Below, one piece after another: positions 1 to 5,528 of a stretch of DNA of 6,484 nucleotides. The stretch's first letter is position 1, and every line of letters starts with the position of its first letter. The stretch covers positions 1-6,484 of the forward strand of contig DMPD01000306.1 of NCBI GenBank assembly GCA_003456125.1, given 5' to 3'. Origin of the DNA: Cyanobacteria bacterium UBA8156. Lineage in GTDB: Bacteria; Cyanobacteriota; Cyanobacteriia; Pseudanabaenales; Pseudanabaenaceae. The notes under the pieces were generated by a model that was not told the DNA's origin, made no database searches, and saw nothing but the letters and a program-made list of their open reading frames with translations. The position numbers and the translations under genes are program-made.

Positions 1-390
1 AAAGGCGGCGATCGCCTCGGGCCAATGGCCCAACAACATCTGGCACAACCCCATCCCGTGCCACGCGCCAAAATGAATGGGATTGAGGGTCACCACCCGT
101 TCGCAATCCCGTAGGGATAGTTGGTAGCGTTCGCTCTGGTAGTGCAACACCGCCCGCCGGTTCCAGGCTTCGGCGAAATCCGGGGCCTCGGCAATCAGTT
201 TATCCAACAGCAATTCTGCCCCCAGGCGATCGCCGCGATCCCAGGCCGCTTGGGCCCGGGCCAAAGCCGTCAATCCCCACACCCCCTTCTGGTCAAACCA
301 TTGTTGCCAGAGGGCTTGGGTGGCCTGTTCCCGCACCGTCGCGTCGTCGCTGTGGAGGGACTGCAACCATTCCTGTTCTTTGGGTTCCAT
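1..390 (-). CDS. Tetratricopeptide-repeat protein, N-terminal part (runs off the window)
   Basis: The first 130 codons of a minus-strand gene are present; the rest lies left of base 1. The protein begins MEPKEQEWLQ. From about residue 41 it reads as helical pairs with TPR spacing: roughly 41-74, 75-108 (contains AWNRRAVLHY, then a helix ending in ERVVTLNP) and 109 onward (AWHGMGLCQMLLGHWPEAIAAF). The pattern W-x3-G/A-x2-L/Y followed by A-x3-F/Y and a closing NP is typical of TPR units, which mediate protein-protein contacts. No signal peptide is visible, so a cytoplasmic location is likely. An in-frame ATG at 402 would add four residues (MRSP); neither start has a clear Shine-Dalgarno sequence. 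The gene starts 19-31 bases after the Nudix-like gene stops, on the same strand, so it is probably the third gene of the nadD cassette. The partner and exact role cannot be told. Confidence 0.8.
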   Translation of the reverse strand, partial: MEPKEQEWLQSLHSDDATVREQATQALWQQWFDQKGVWGLTALARAQAAWDRGDRLGAELLLDKLIAEAPDFAEAWNRRAVLHYQSERYQLSLRDCERVVTLNPIHFGAWHGMGLCQMLLGHWPEAIAAF

Positions 391-421
391 GGGCGATCGC
401 ATGCTGTTCGCATTTTAGCCC

Positions 422-1117
422 CTAGACAAACACCATCGGCTTGTTTTTGTGGGGTTCAAACTCCTGGGGATCGAATCGATAGAGGCTGGCGGGGCGACCG
501 GCCCCCTTGGAAATTTTTACCCCCGTCGTCTTGAGAAAACCCAGCTTCAACAGCCGGGAACGGAAATTGGAGTAATCGGAAAACCCATCCCCCAGCACCG
601 CGGCGTAGAACTGGTACAACTCGCTGAGGGTAAAGGTCTCCGGCAACACTTCAAAGGCGATCGGGCTGTATTCCAGCTTGGCGCACAATCGCCGCCGCCC
701 GTACCGCACGATGCGTTCCTGGGCAAAAGCCAGCGGGGGCAGATCGTCCACAGGGTACCAAGCAATGCCGATCGCCCCGCCGGCCAAGGGTTCGGCATCC
801 GCCAGCCGCACGATCGCAAAGTAACTCACCGATAGGTAGGGGTTGGGGCTGGGTTCGGGGGGGTCAAAGGTAAAAAGCTGCTCAAGGTAGAGGTTTTCGA
901 CCCGGATTTTTTCGGCCAAAATCCGTTCGGCGGCCCCCTTGAGGGGTTCGTTTTGGCGGACGAGGGTCCCCGGCAAACACCAGTAATCGCGGTAAGGATC
1001 GCCGTCACGCTTGATCAGCAACACCAATAGTCGGCTACGCTCCGTATCCACCGCAAAAATGACGTTGTCTACCCCCACCCGAAAATTGGCGATCGGATGG
1101 GCGGCCCTGGTTGCCAT
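422..1117 (-). CDS. Nudix-fold protein with C-terminal winged-helix region, NrtR-like
   Basis: A 231-residue protein. The N-terminal part (about 10-130) has the Nudix fold pattern: VLLIKR at 32-37, then YWCLPG at 45-50 leading into the Nudix box region at 50-73. The box is degenerate: where the consensus has R-E-U-x-E-E-x-G-U this protein reads R65-I-L-A-E69-K70-I-R-V, so two of the acidic metal-ligand positions are lost and hydrolase activity is doubtful. The C-terminal part (about 150-215) resembles the winged-helix extension of NrtR-type regulators (F-T-L-S-E-L-Y at 162-168, then F-R-S-R-L-L-K-L and a GRPASLYRF ending). NrtR proteins are known repressors of NAD genes that bind ADP-ribose; lying directly after nadD fits this. 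The start is set by the ATG at 1117, which overlaps the nadD stop as TGATG and has GGGAAGGG eight bases upstream. The same frame is open further back to 1570, but that part lies over nadD and is low-complexity, so it was excluded. Confidence 0.82.
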   Translation of the reverse strand: MATRAAHPIANFRVGVDNVIFAVDTERSRLLVLLIKRDGDPYRDYWCLPGTLVRQNEPLKGAAERILAEKIRVENLYLEQLFTFDPPEPSPNPYLSVSYFAIVRLADAEPLAGGAIGIAWYPVDDLPPLAFAQERIVRYGRRRLCAKLEYSPIAFEVLPETFTLSELYQFYAAVLGDGFSDYSNFRSRLLKLGFLKTTGVKISKGAGRPASLYRFDPQEFEPHKNKPMVFV

Positions 1118-1674
1118 CAATACAACCCTTCCCGCTCGATGTACGCTGCCACTGAGGGTATCACGCTGGCGCGATCGCCCCGATCCCGGTATCCCGTCGA
1201 AGAAACCGGCGGCACCTCGGCACTGGCGTAGTGCAGTTTGCCCCCCAACGCCGCGATTTGGGCCACCGTCGCCGGCACGAGGGTCATCCCGGCCCTTGCT
1301 ATCACCAACAATTCCGCCCGTTGCAAGACCTCCGCCCCCCGATACCACGTGGGAATTTGCGCCACTACATCGGTGCCCACCACCAACACCAACGGGCGAT
1401 CGGGCCAACGGGCCGCCACCAACGTCAAGGTTTCCAACGTCCGCGGCCGCGAGAATTCCTGGTGCAGGGCCACCTTGGACTCCCCCAAATCGGCGATCGC
1501 CAAGGCCATCATGGCGGCCCGGTGGGACAACGCCGCCCGGTGTTGTTTGAACGGATTGTCGGCCACCCACACCACCACCAGCCCAAAACGAGCGTCCAGC
1601 CAGCGCAAAATGGAGCCGTGGCCCACCGTTGGGGGGTCAGCACTCGTACCAAACAGGGCGATCGCAGCGGTCAT
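1117..1674 (-). CDS. nadD: Nicotinate-nucleotide adenylyltransferase
   Basis: Predicted to transfer AMP from ATP to nicotinate mononucleotide, giving deamido-NAD in the cytoplasmic NAD synthesis pathway. The 185-residue length is slightly short but normal for cyanobacterial members. The N-terminal nucleotidyltransferase signature is FGTSADPPTVGH at 8-19; T16-V-G-H19 is the (H/T)xGH ATP-binding motif, in the Thr form. Further family marks are ADNPFK (39-44), the VVGTD segment (98-102), W110 followed by YR, and the C-terminal VSST-x2-R motif (157-163) with VAAYIEREGLY at the end. ATG 1674 places the signature near the N terminus as expected; no good Shine-Dalgarno sequence precedes it. The stop overlaps the start of the Nudix-like gene by one base, indicating translational coupling. 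It is divergent from ado, with 75 bp between the starts. Confidence 0.9.
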   Translation of the reverse strand: MTAAIALFGTSADPPTVGHGSILRWLDARFGLVVVWVADNPFKQHRAALSHRAAMMALAIADLGESKVALHQEFSRPRTLETLTLVAARWPDRPLVLVVGTDVVAQIPTWYRGAEVLQRAELLVIARAGMTLVPATVAQIAALGGKLHYASAEVPPVSSTGYRDRGDRASVIPSVAAYIEREGLY

Positions 1675-1722
1675 GGTGCAGAAATATGGCGCAGAAATAT
1701 CGAAAACGATGGCGTAAAATAA
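1673..1722. repeat. Iterated ATGGYG-CAGAAATA motif in the nadD/ado promoter region
   Basis: Fifteen bases at 1673-1687 (ATGGTGCAGAAATAT) recur at 1686-1700 (ATGGCGCAGAAATAT) with one mismatch and a period of 13. A weaker third copy, ATGGCGTAAAATA, begins at 1709. The first copy includes the nadD start codon on the opposite strand. Such spacing could be an operator with repeated half-sites, or a small local duplication. No protein can be assigned to it from the sequence. Confidence 0.6.
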
Positions 1723-1749
1723 CGGGAGCCGTTCGGGTATTCACTATAA
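1675..1749. promoter_or_regulatory. Divergent promoter region between nadD and ado
   Basis: These 75 bp are the only upstream DNA for two divergent genes, so promoters for both should lie here or just inside the genes. For ado, TAAAAT at 1715-1720 matches five of six bases of a sigma-70-type -10 box and would place a start of transcription near 1727 with a short leader; no good -35 box is seen. The ado start has no Shine-Dalgarno sequence at normal spacing. For nadD the AT-rich motif copies at 1678-1700 are the best candidate for a -10 region, but this is weak. Confidence 0.4.
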
Positions 1750-2472
1750 ATGATGATTGCGCCCCAAACCCTGCTTGAGCCGGTGAGCCCACTGGAGGCC
1801 ACTGCCCTGGATTATCAATCTGCCACCTATCGGGATGCCTACAGCCGGATCAATGCGATCGTGATCGAAGGGGAGCAAGAAGCCCACGACAACTATCAGC
1901 GATTGACGGAACTCCTGCCGGATCAACGCGAACGGCTGTTGGAGTTGGCCAAAATGGAAAAGCGCCACCAAAAAGGGTTTACCGCCTGCGGTCGCAACCT
2001 TGACGTGGTGCCCGACATGGACTTTGCCCGCGCATTTTTCGCCGAACTCCACGGCAACTTCCAGCAAGCGGCCGCTGCGGGCGACGTGGTCACCTGTCTG
2101 CTGATTCAAGCCCTGATTATTGAATGCTTTGCGATCGCCGCCTACAACATTTATATCCCGGTGGCCGACGACTTTGCCCGCAAAATCACCGAAGGGGTAG
2201 TAAAGGAGGAGTACAGCCACCTCAATTTTGGCGAAGAATGGCTCAAGGCCAACTTCGCCACGGCCAAAGAAGGACTGATCGCCGCCAACCGGATCAACTT
2301 GCCCATTGTTTGGAAAATGTTGAACGTGGTGGCCGACGATGCCCGGGTCTTGGGGATGGAAAAAGAAGCCCTCGTTGAAGATTTCATGATCCAATACGGC
2401 GAAGCCCTGAACAACATCGGGTTTAATACCCGCGAAGTGATGAAGTTATCGGCGATGGGTTTGGCCGCCTGA
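1750..2472 (+). CDS. ado: Aldehyde-deformylating oxygenase (cyanobacterial alkane synthase)
   Basis: Converts fatty aldehydes to alkanes or alkenes plus formate, using O2 and electrons from a ferredoxin system, at a di-iron centre in a ferritin-like helical bundle. The 240-residue protein has all six metal ligands at the family's spacing: E42, E70, H73, E125, E154 and H157, within [41 protein letters not shown] and VVKEEYSH. The C terminus ([16 protein letters not shown]...[13 protein letters not shown]) is also typical. The N terminus is some nine residues longer than in Synechococcus elongatus, like longer orthologues. Two ATGs in tandem (1750, 1753) make the start uncertain by one residue. 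Aar follows 90 bp downstream on the same strand. Position 156 is Ser in the E-x-x-H motif, where I recall Leu in S. elongatus; this is not a ligand. Confidence 0.97.
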   Translation: MMIAPQTLLEPVSPLEATALDYQSATYRDAYSRINAIVIEGEQEAHDNYQRLTELLPDQRERLLELAKMEKRHQKGFTACGRNLDVVPDMDFARAFFAELHGNFQQAAAAGDVVTCLLIQALIIECFAIAAYNIYIPVADDFARKITEGVVKEEYSHLNFGEEWLKANFATAKEGLIAANRINLPIVWKMLNVVADDARVLGMEKEALVEDFMIQYGEALNNIGFNTREVMKLSAMGLAA

Positions 2473-2485
2473 CCCACCAATTTGT

Positions 2486-2507
2486 TCCCATCCCCATGGG
2501 GGTGGGA
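2486..2507 (+). other. Strong hairpin between ado and aar
   Basis: TCCCATCCCC at 2486-2495 pairs with GGGGGTGGGA at 2498-2507 (nine Watson-Crick pairs and one T-G wobble around a central AT). It starts 13 bases after the ado stop codon. No T-run follows on either strand, so it is not a classic intrinsic terminator. It may be a 3' stability element for ado mRNA, a processing site, or a partial terminator that separates ado from aar expression. Confidence 0.65.
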
Positions 2508-2562
2508 GCCGCCAAAAACAGGGTAGGGCCATTGCTTGTGCGTTCCAGGATAGGTTTGGTGT

Positions 2563-3582
2563 ATGTTCGGTTTGATCGGTCATTTGACGAGCTTGGCCCA
2601 TGCCCAACGGGTCACCCGGGAGTTGGGATACGAAGAATATGCCGAGTGGGATTTGGAGGTTTGGTGCAGTGCGCCGCCCCAAATTGTGGACGAAATCACG
2701 GTGCGCAGCGTTACGGGGCAAATCGCGCGGGGACTGTACGTAGAGTCTTTCTTTTTGCCGGAGATGTTGGCGGGTAGCCGGATCAAAACCGCCATTCGCA
2801 AAATCCTGAACGCCATGGCCCACGCCCAAAAGCACGGCATCGACATCACGGCTTTGGGCGGGTTTTCATCGATTGTGTTTGAAAACTTCAACCTCTCGCA
2901 GATGCTGCGGGTGCGCAACATCGAGTTGGACATCCACCGCTTTACCACCGGCAATACCCACACGGCGTACATCATTTGCCGACAGGTGGAAGCCGCGGCG
3001 CTGAAATACGGGCTTGAATTGGCCCGGGCCACCGTGGCGGTGTGCGGGGCGACGGGAGACATTGGCAGTGCCGTGTGTCGGTGGTTGGCCCAACGCAGCG
3101 AAATTGGGGAATTGTTGTTGGTGGCCCGAGACCCCCAGCGCCTGGCGGATTTGCAAGGGAGTTTGGGTCGCGGCCAGGTAATGGCGATGTCCGAAGCGCT
3201 ACCCAAAGCCGATGTGGTGGTGTGGGTAACCAGCATGACCCAGGGGATGGCCCTCAACGCAGAGGAACTCCGTCGCCCCTGTGTGTTGATTGACGGCGGT
3301 TATCCCAAAAACCTGGCGATGCAAGTGCAAGCCCCGGGAATTTATGTGTTAAACGGCGGTGTGGTCGAACACAGCTTGGATATTGACTGGCGGATCATGA
3401 AGACGGTGGATATGCTCAACCCGGCCCGCCATTTGTTTGCCTGCTTCGCCGAATCTATGCTGTTGGAACTGGAGGGATGGCACACCAACTTTTCCTGGGG
3501 CCGCAACAACATCGCCTTGGAAAGCATGGACAAAATTGGTGAGGTCTCTCAGAAGCACGGGTTTCGGCCGCTGATTGCCTAA
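2563..3582 (+). CDS. aar: Fatty acyl-ACP reductase, long-chain
   Basis: Reduces acyl-ACP (or acyl-CoA) to fatty aldehyde with NADPH, supplying the substrate of Ado. The 339-residue length matches the family (about 340). The N-terminal half carries family-specific segments such as [14 protein letters not shown] (2-15), [13 protein letters not shown] (23-35) and [14 protein letters not shown] (97-110). A Rossmann-type NADPH loop, [15 protein letters not shown], lies at 161-175, with glycines 162, 165 and 168. The catalytic cysteine that forms the acyl-thioester is expected at C294, in [16 protein letters not shown], at the same number as in the S. elongatus enzyme. The start is preceded by AGGA at 2547-2550, 12 bases from the ATG, a rather long spacing. 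The gene may be read with ado or from its own promoter in the 90-bp gap. No accA follows, although it does in some cyanobacteria; the next gene is convergent. Confidence 0.97.
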   Translation: MFGLIGHLTSLAHAQRVTRELGYEEYAEWDLEVWCSAPPQIVDEITVRSVTGQIARGLYVESFFLPEMLAGSRIKTAIRKILNAMAHAQKHGIDITALGGFSSIVFENFNLSQMLRVRNIELDIHRFTTGNTHTAYIICRQVEAAALKYGLELARATVAVCGATGDIGSAVCRWLAQRSEIGELLLVARDPQRLADLQGSLGRGQVMAMSEALPKADVVVWVTSMTQGMALNAEELRRPCVLIDGGYPKNLAMQVQAPGIYVLNGGVVEHSLDIDWRIMKTVDMLNPARHLFACFAESMLLELEGWHTNFSWGRNNIALESMDKIGEVSQKHGFRPLIA

Positions 3583-3639
3583 TCGCTTTTGTTGCGGAGT
3601 GCATCTCCATTTTGGACGGCAGTTGCCTATGCCACAGCG

Positions 3640-3725
3640 CGGTGGTTCCCCCTCGCCCTAAATCCTGCTCCCATCAGGGGAGATGATTTGGCCGATGGCT
3701 GCTCTTTCCCACTTTGGGAGAGAGT
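3640..3725. repeat. Degenerate copy of a palindromic intergenic repeat (two hairpins)
   Basis: The 150 bp between aar and the convergent DUF2808 gene hold no gene. Within them, CCCCCTCGCCCTAAATCC leads into a first hairpin, CTCCC-ATCAG-GGGAG at 3668-3682. A second hairpin at 3702-3724 pairs CTCTTTCCCA with TGGGAGAGAG around a CTT loop (nine Watson-Crick pairs plus one wobble). The order 'ccct-c-ccctaaatcc', CTCCC stem, then CTCCC/GGGAG stem resembles an abundant palindromic repeat I remember from intergenic regions of many cyanobacteria. Neither hairpin has a T-run after it, but together they may end or protect the two convergent transcripts. Confidence 0.45.
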
Positions 3726-3732
3726 CAACCTT

Positions 3733-4239
3733 TCAATCAATGCCAATCATCCACGAACCGATGTAGCGGAGGATCGGCAAATCGGTGATGCTGCGGATGC
3801 GGGCATCAAATTGGAACAATCCCCCAAAAAACGGATTGCGGACATTGGAGAGCACCACGGTGGCCATGCGATCCACCGGAATCGGTTCCTTCAACACCAG
3901 TTCCACGGTACGGTTGGCGCGATTCCACTGGCTACTGGTCAGGGGGAGGGGTTTGCCGTCCATTTCCACCGCCATGGACTTGGGGTCAAATTCCCCTTCA
4001 AAACCCGCGGAATAGGTAATCAAAATCTCGTTGATGGCGATTTTTTGCGGCTTCAGGCGCAAGGAGTACCGATCTACCTGATTGGAAATCCCGCTGTCGA
4101 GGGTGTAATCCAAGGCGTTGTCGCGGATTTTGCCAAAAATGATGAATCCCGCATTGGATTGGGCCAAGCTCGGAGCGGCGGCGCTCGTTAAACCCAGGCC
4201 GAGGGCGATCGCCAAGAGGGTTGCGGTTTTGCGGTGCAT
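3733..4239 (-). CDS. Secreted DUF2808-family protein
   Basis: A 168-residue protein of unknown function from a family widespread in cyanobacteria. The N terminus is a standard Sec signal peptide: positive MHRK, hydrophobic stretch at about 7-20, and a likely cleavage site after SLA26. The mature part has the conserved DUF2808 pattern: D-Y-T-L at 44-47, DRYSLRLKP (56-64), INEILITYSAGFEGEFDP (69-86), V-E-M-D-G-K-P-L (91-98), then LSNVRNPFFGGLFQFDARI (130-148) and LPILRYIGSW (154-163). It is probably exported to the periplasm or cell surface. The frame stays open upstream to 4452, but that stretch overlaps hisH, is proline-rich and puts the signal peptide internal; the ATG at 4239 is therefore preferred. 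It begins 16 bases after the hisH stop and is the last gene of the minus-strand cluster. The family call is from recall of the pattern; the function is unknown. Confidence 0.82.
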   Translation of the reverse strand: MHRKTATLLAIALGLGLTSAAAPSLAQSNAGFIIFGKIRDNALDYTLDSGISNQVDRYSLRLKPQKIAINEILITYSAGFEGEFDPKSMAVEMDGKPLPLTSSQWNRANRTVELVLKEPIPVDRMATVVLSNVRNPFFGGLFQFDARIRSITDLPILRYIGSWMIGID

Positions 4240-4255
4240 GGACGAAAAAGTAGGG

Positions 4256-4888
4256 CTACCTATACATAGACTCAGCATAACGGACAAAGTTGCGCAGAAT
4301 TTGCAAACCCACAGCGGCGGATTTTTCGGGATGGAATTGCACGCCGAAGAGGGGGGGACGGGCGATCGCCGCGGTGAAGGTTTGGCGACCGTGGGTGGCG
4401 GTGGCGGCGATATCGGGGGAATGTACCGGTTGCCCGGCGTAGGAATGGACAAAATAAACCCAGGGTTCGGGGCCGCAATCCTGCCACAGGGGACAATCCG
4501 GCTGGGTGAGGGTGAGTTGGTTCCAGCCCATGTGGGGAATGGTGAGCTGGGGTTCGGAACGAAAGCGGCACACCCGACCGGGAATCACGCCCAAGCCGGG
4601 CAACTGCCCTTCTTCGCTGCCTTCAAACCACACCTGCATGCCAATGCAAATGCCCAGCAACGGCTTGCCGGCAGCGATCGCCTCGAGCAAGGCTTCCCGC
4701 CAGCCCCCGGCATTCAGTTTGACCATAGCGGCATCAAAGGCCCCCACCCCCGGCAACACCAGGGCCTGGGCCGTCAAGGCGGTACGGGGAGCGCTCACCA
4801 GGCGGGGGGTGGCCCCCACCAACGCCAGGGCCTTGCTGGCGGAATGGAGGTTGCCGATGCCGCAATCCAAAAGCGCGAGATCAATCAT
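4256..4888 (-). CDS. hisH: Imidazole glycerol phosphate synthase, glutaminase subunit
   Basis: HisH hydrolyses glutamine and channels ammonia to HisF, which forms IGP and AICAR in histidine synthesis. The 210-residue protein is a class I glutamine amidotransferase: DCGIGNLHSASKAL at 8-21, the oxyanion strand LPGVGAFDAAM at 45-55, and the nucleophile C81 in LLGICIGMQVWFEGSEEG. The PHMGWNQL segment at 118-125 is HisH-specific, followed by VYFVHSYAG (144-152). The other triad members are H186 and E188 in FGVQFHPEKS. All catalytic residues are intact. The ATG at 4888 overlaps the end of the upstream proton-channel gene by eight bases; GGAG at 4899-4902 is ten bases upstream. No other his gene is in the window, which is normal for cyanobacteria, where his genes are scattered. 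Confidence 0.96.
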   Translation of the reverse strand: MIDLALLDCGIGNLHSASKALALVGATPRLVSAPRTALTAQALVLPGVGAFDAAMVKLNAGGWREALLEAIAAGKPLLGICIGMQVWFEGSEEGQLPGLGVIPGRVCRFRSEPQLTIPHMGWNQLTLTQPDCPLWQDCGPEPWVYFVHSYAGQPVHSPDIAATATHGRQTFTAAIARPPLFGVQFHPEKSAAVGLQILRNFVRYAESMYR

Positions 4889-5528
4889 GGCGGGACGGCT
4901 CCGGTTCGGGGGCTCCGTGCTGCCAGGTGAGCCGGTAGATCAACTCCAATTCGTTGCCGGTACGCTGAAACAGCCGCATTTGCTGGGCATGCAACGCCAA
5001 AAACAGTCGGTGAAACGTCAAGGTAACAATGGCAATGCCCATCCCGGCCGCGGTGGTGATCAAGGCTTCGGCAAGGCCAGAGGTCAAGGCATTGCTGCGG
5101 GTCGCTCCAGGGTCCCATCCGGTAGCCTGAAAGGCAGCAATCAACCCGGTAACCGTACCCAACAACCCCAGCAAAGGGGCCAGGGCGATCGTCCCCTCCA
5201 ACAGCTTATCCCCCTTTAACATCGCCATTAACTCCTCATCGGCAACGCTTTCCAACGCCAAGGTAAACGTTTCCGGCTCTGGGTTGGGCAAGGCCAAAGG
5301 AGCCAACAAAAAGCGCCCGACGGGAGTATGGGTCAACGTTTCCGCTTCGGTGCGGGCCGCCACCAAATCGGTACGGGCCGCCGTCAAGACCCGGGCGATC
5401 GCCGGTTTTTCGCCAATGAGCAGGGTGCCCCAAAACCATAGCCGCTCCAGGATGGTGGCCAACGCCAACACCGACAACAACAACAGGGGCCACATCAACA
5501 GCCCCCCCGCTTCAAACAGTGCGGCCAC
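4881..5528 (-). CDS. MotA/TolQ/ExbB-type proton channel family protein
   Basis: A 215-residue inner-membrane protein of the ExbB/TolQ group, which uses proton flow to energise outer-membrane transport or envelope processes. Three membrane segments are seen: about 8-36 (GGLLMWPLLLLS...LERLWFW), 112-133 (with PLLGLLGTVTGL, the family hallmark) and 154-180. The third opens with GLAEALITTAAG, which matches the ExbB helix carrying the essential glutamate; here it would be E154. A GTG start at 5528 is chosen because it gives the usual family N terminus (LFEAGG..MWPLLLLS) and AGGAG lies seven bases upstream. The frame is open to 5579, but that stretch is inside the preceding gene and is arginine-rich. 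It overlaps the isomerase gene by 17 bases and hisH by eight. An exbD/tolR partner would normally follow; none does. Confidence 0.88.
   Translation of the reverse strand: MAALFEAGGLLMWPLLLLSVLALATILERLWFWGTLLIGEKPAIARVLTAARTDLVAARTEAETLTHTPVGRFLLAPLALPNPEPETFTLALESVADEELMAMLKGDKLLEGTIALAPLLGLLGTVTGLIAAFQATGWDPGATRSNALTSGLAEALITTAAGMGIAIVTLTFHRLFLALHAQQMRLFQRTGNELELIYRLTWQHGAPEPEPSRHD

Noticed and set aside
1118..1570. N-terminal extension making the Nudix-like protein 382 residues long
   Set aside because: The extra residues are glycine- and arginine-rich low complexity read in a second frame over nadD, which has clear motifs in its own frame. The ATG at 1117 overlaps the nadD stop and has a good ribosome-binding site.
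1618..1650. Loss of the first histidine in the NadD HxGH motif (Thr instead)
   Set aside because: The superfamily signature is (H/T)xGH and cyanobacterial NadD proteins usually have the Thr form, so this is not a defect.
1231..1722. Plus-strand open frames over nadD
   Set aside because: They are the reverse of a clearly recognised nadD gene and are rich in His, Pro and Arg, as shadow frames here tend to be.
1744..1752. TATAAA just before the ado start as a -10 promoter box
   Set aside because: It touches the ATG, so transcription would start inside the gene; the TAAAAT at 1715 is better placed.
4240..4452. N-terminal extension of the DUF2808 protein
   Set aside because: It overlaps hisH, is proline-rich, and would bury the signal peptide starting at the ATG at 4239.
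4118..4930. Long plus-strand open frame of 270 codons
   Set aside because: It lies antisense to hisH and the DUF2808 gene, which have intact motifs; the product is low-complexity and matches nothing I know. High GC makes such shadow frames common.
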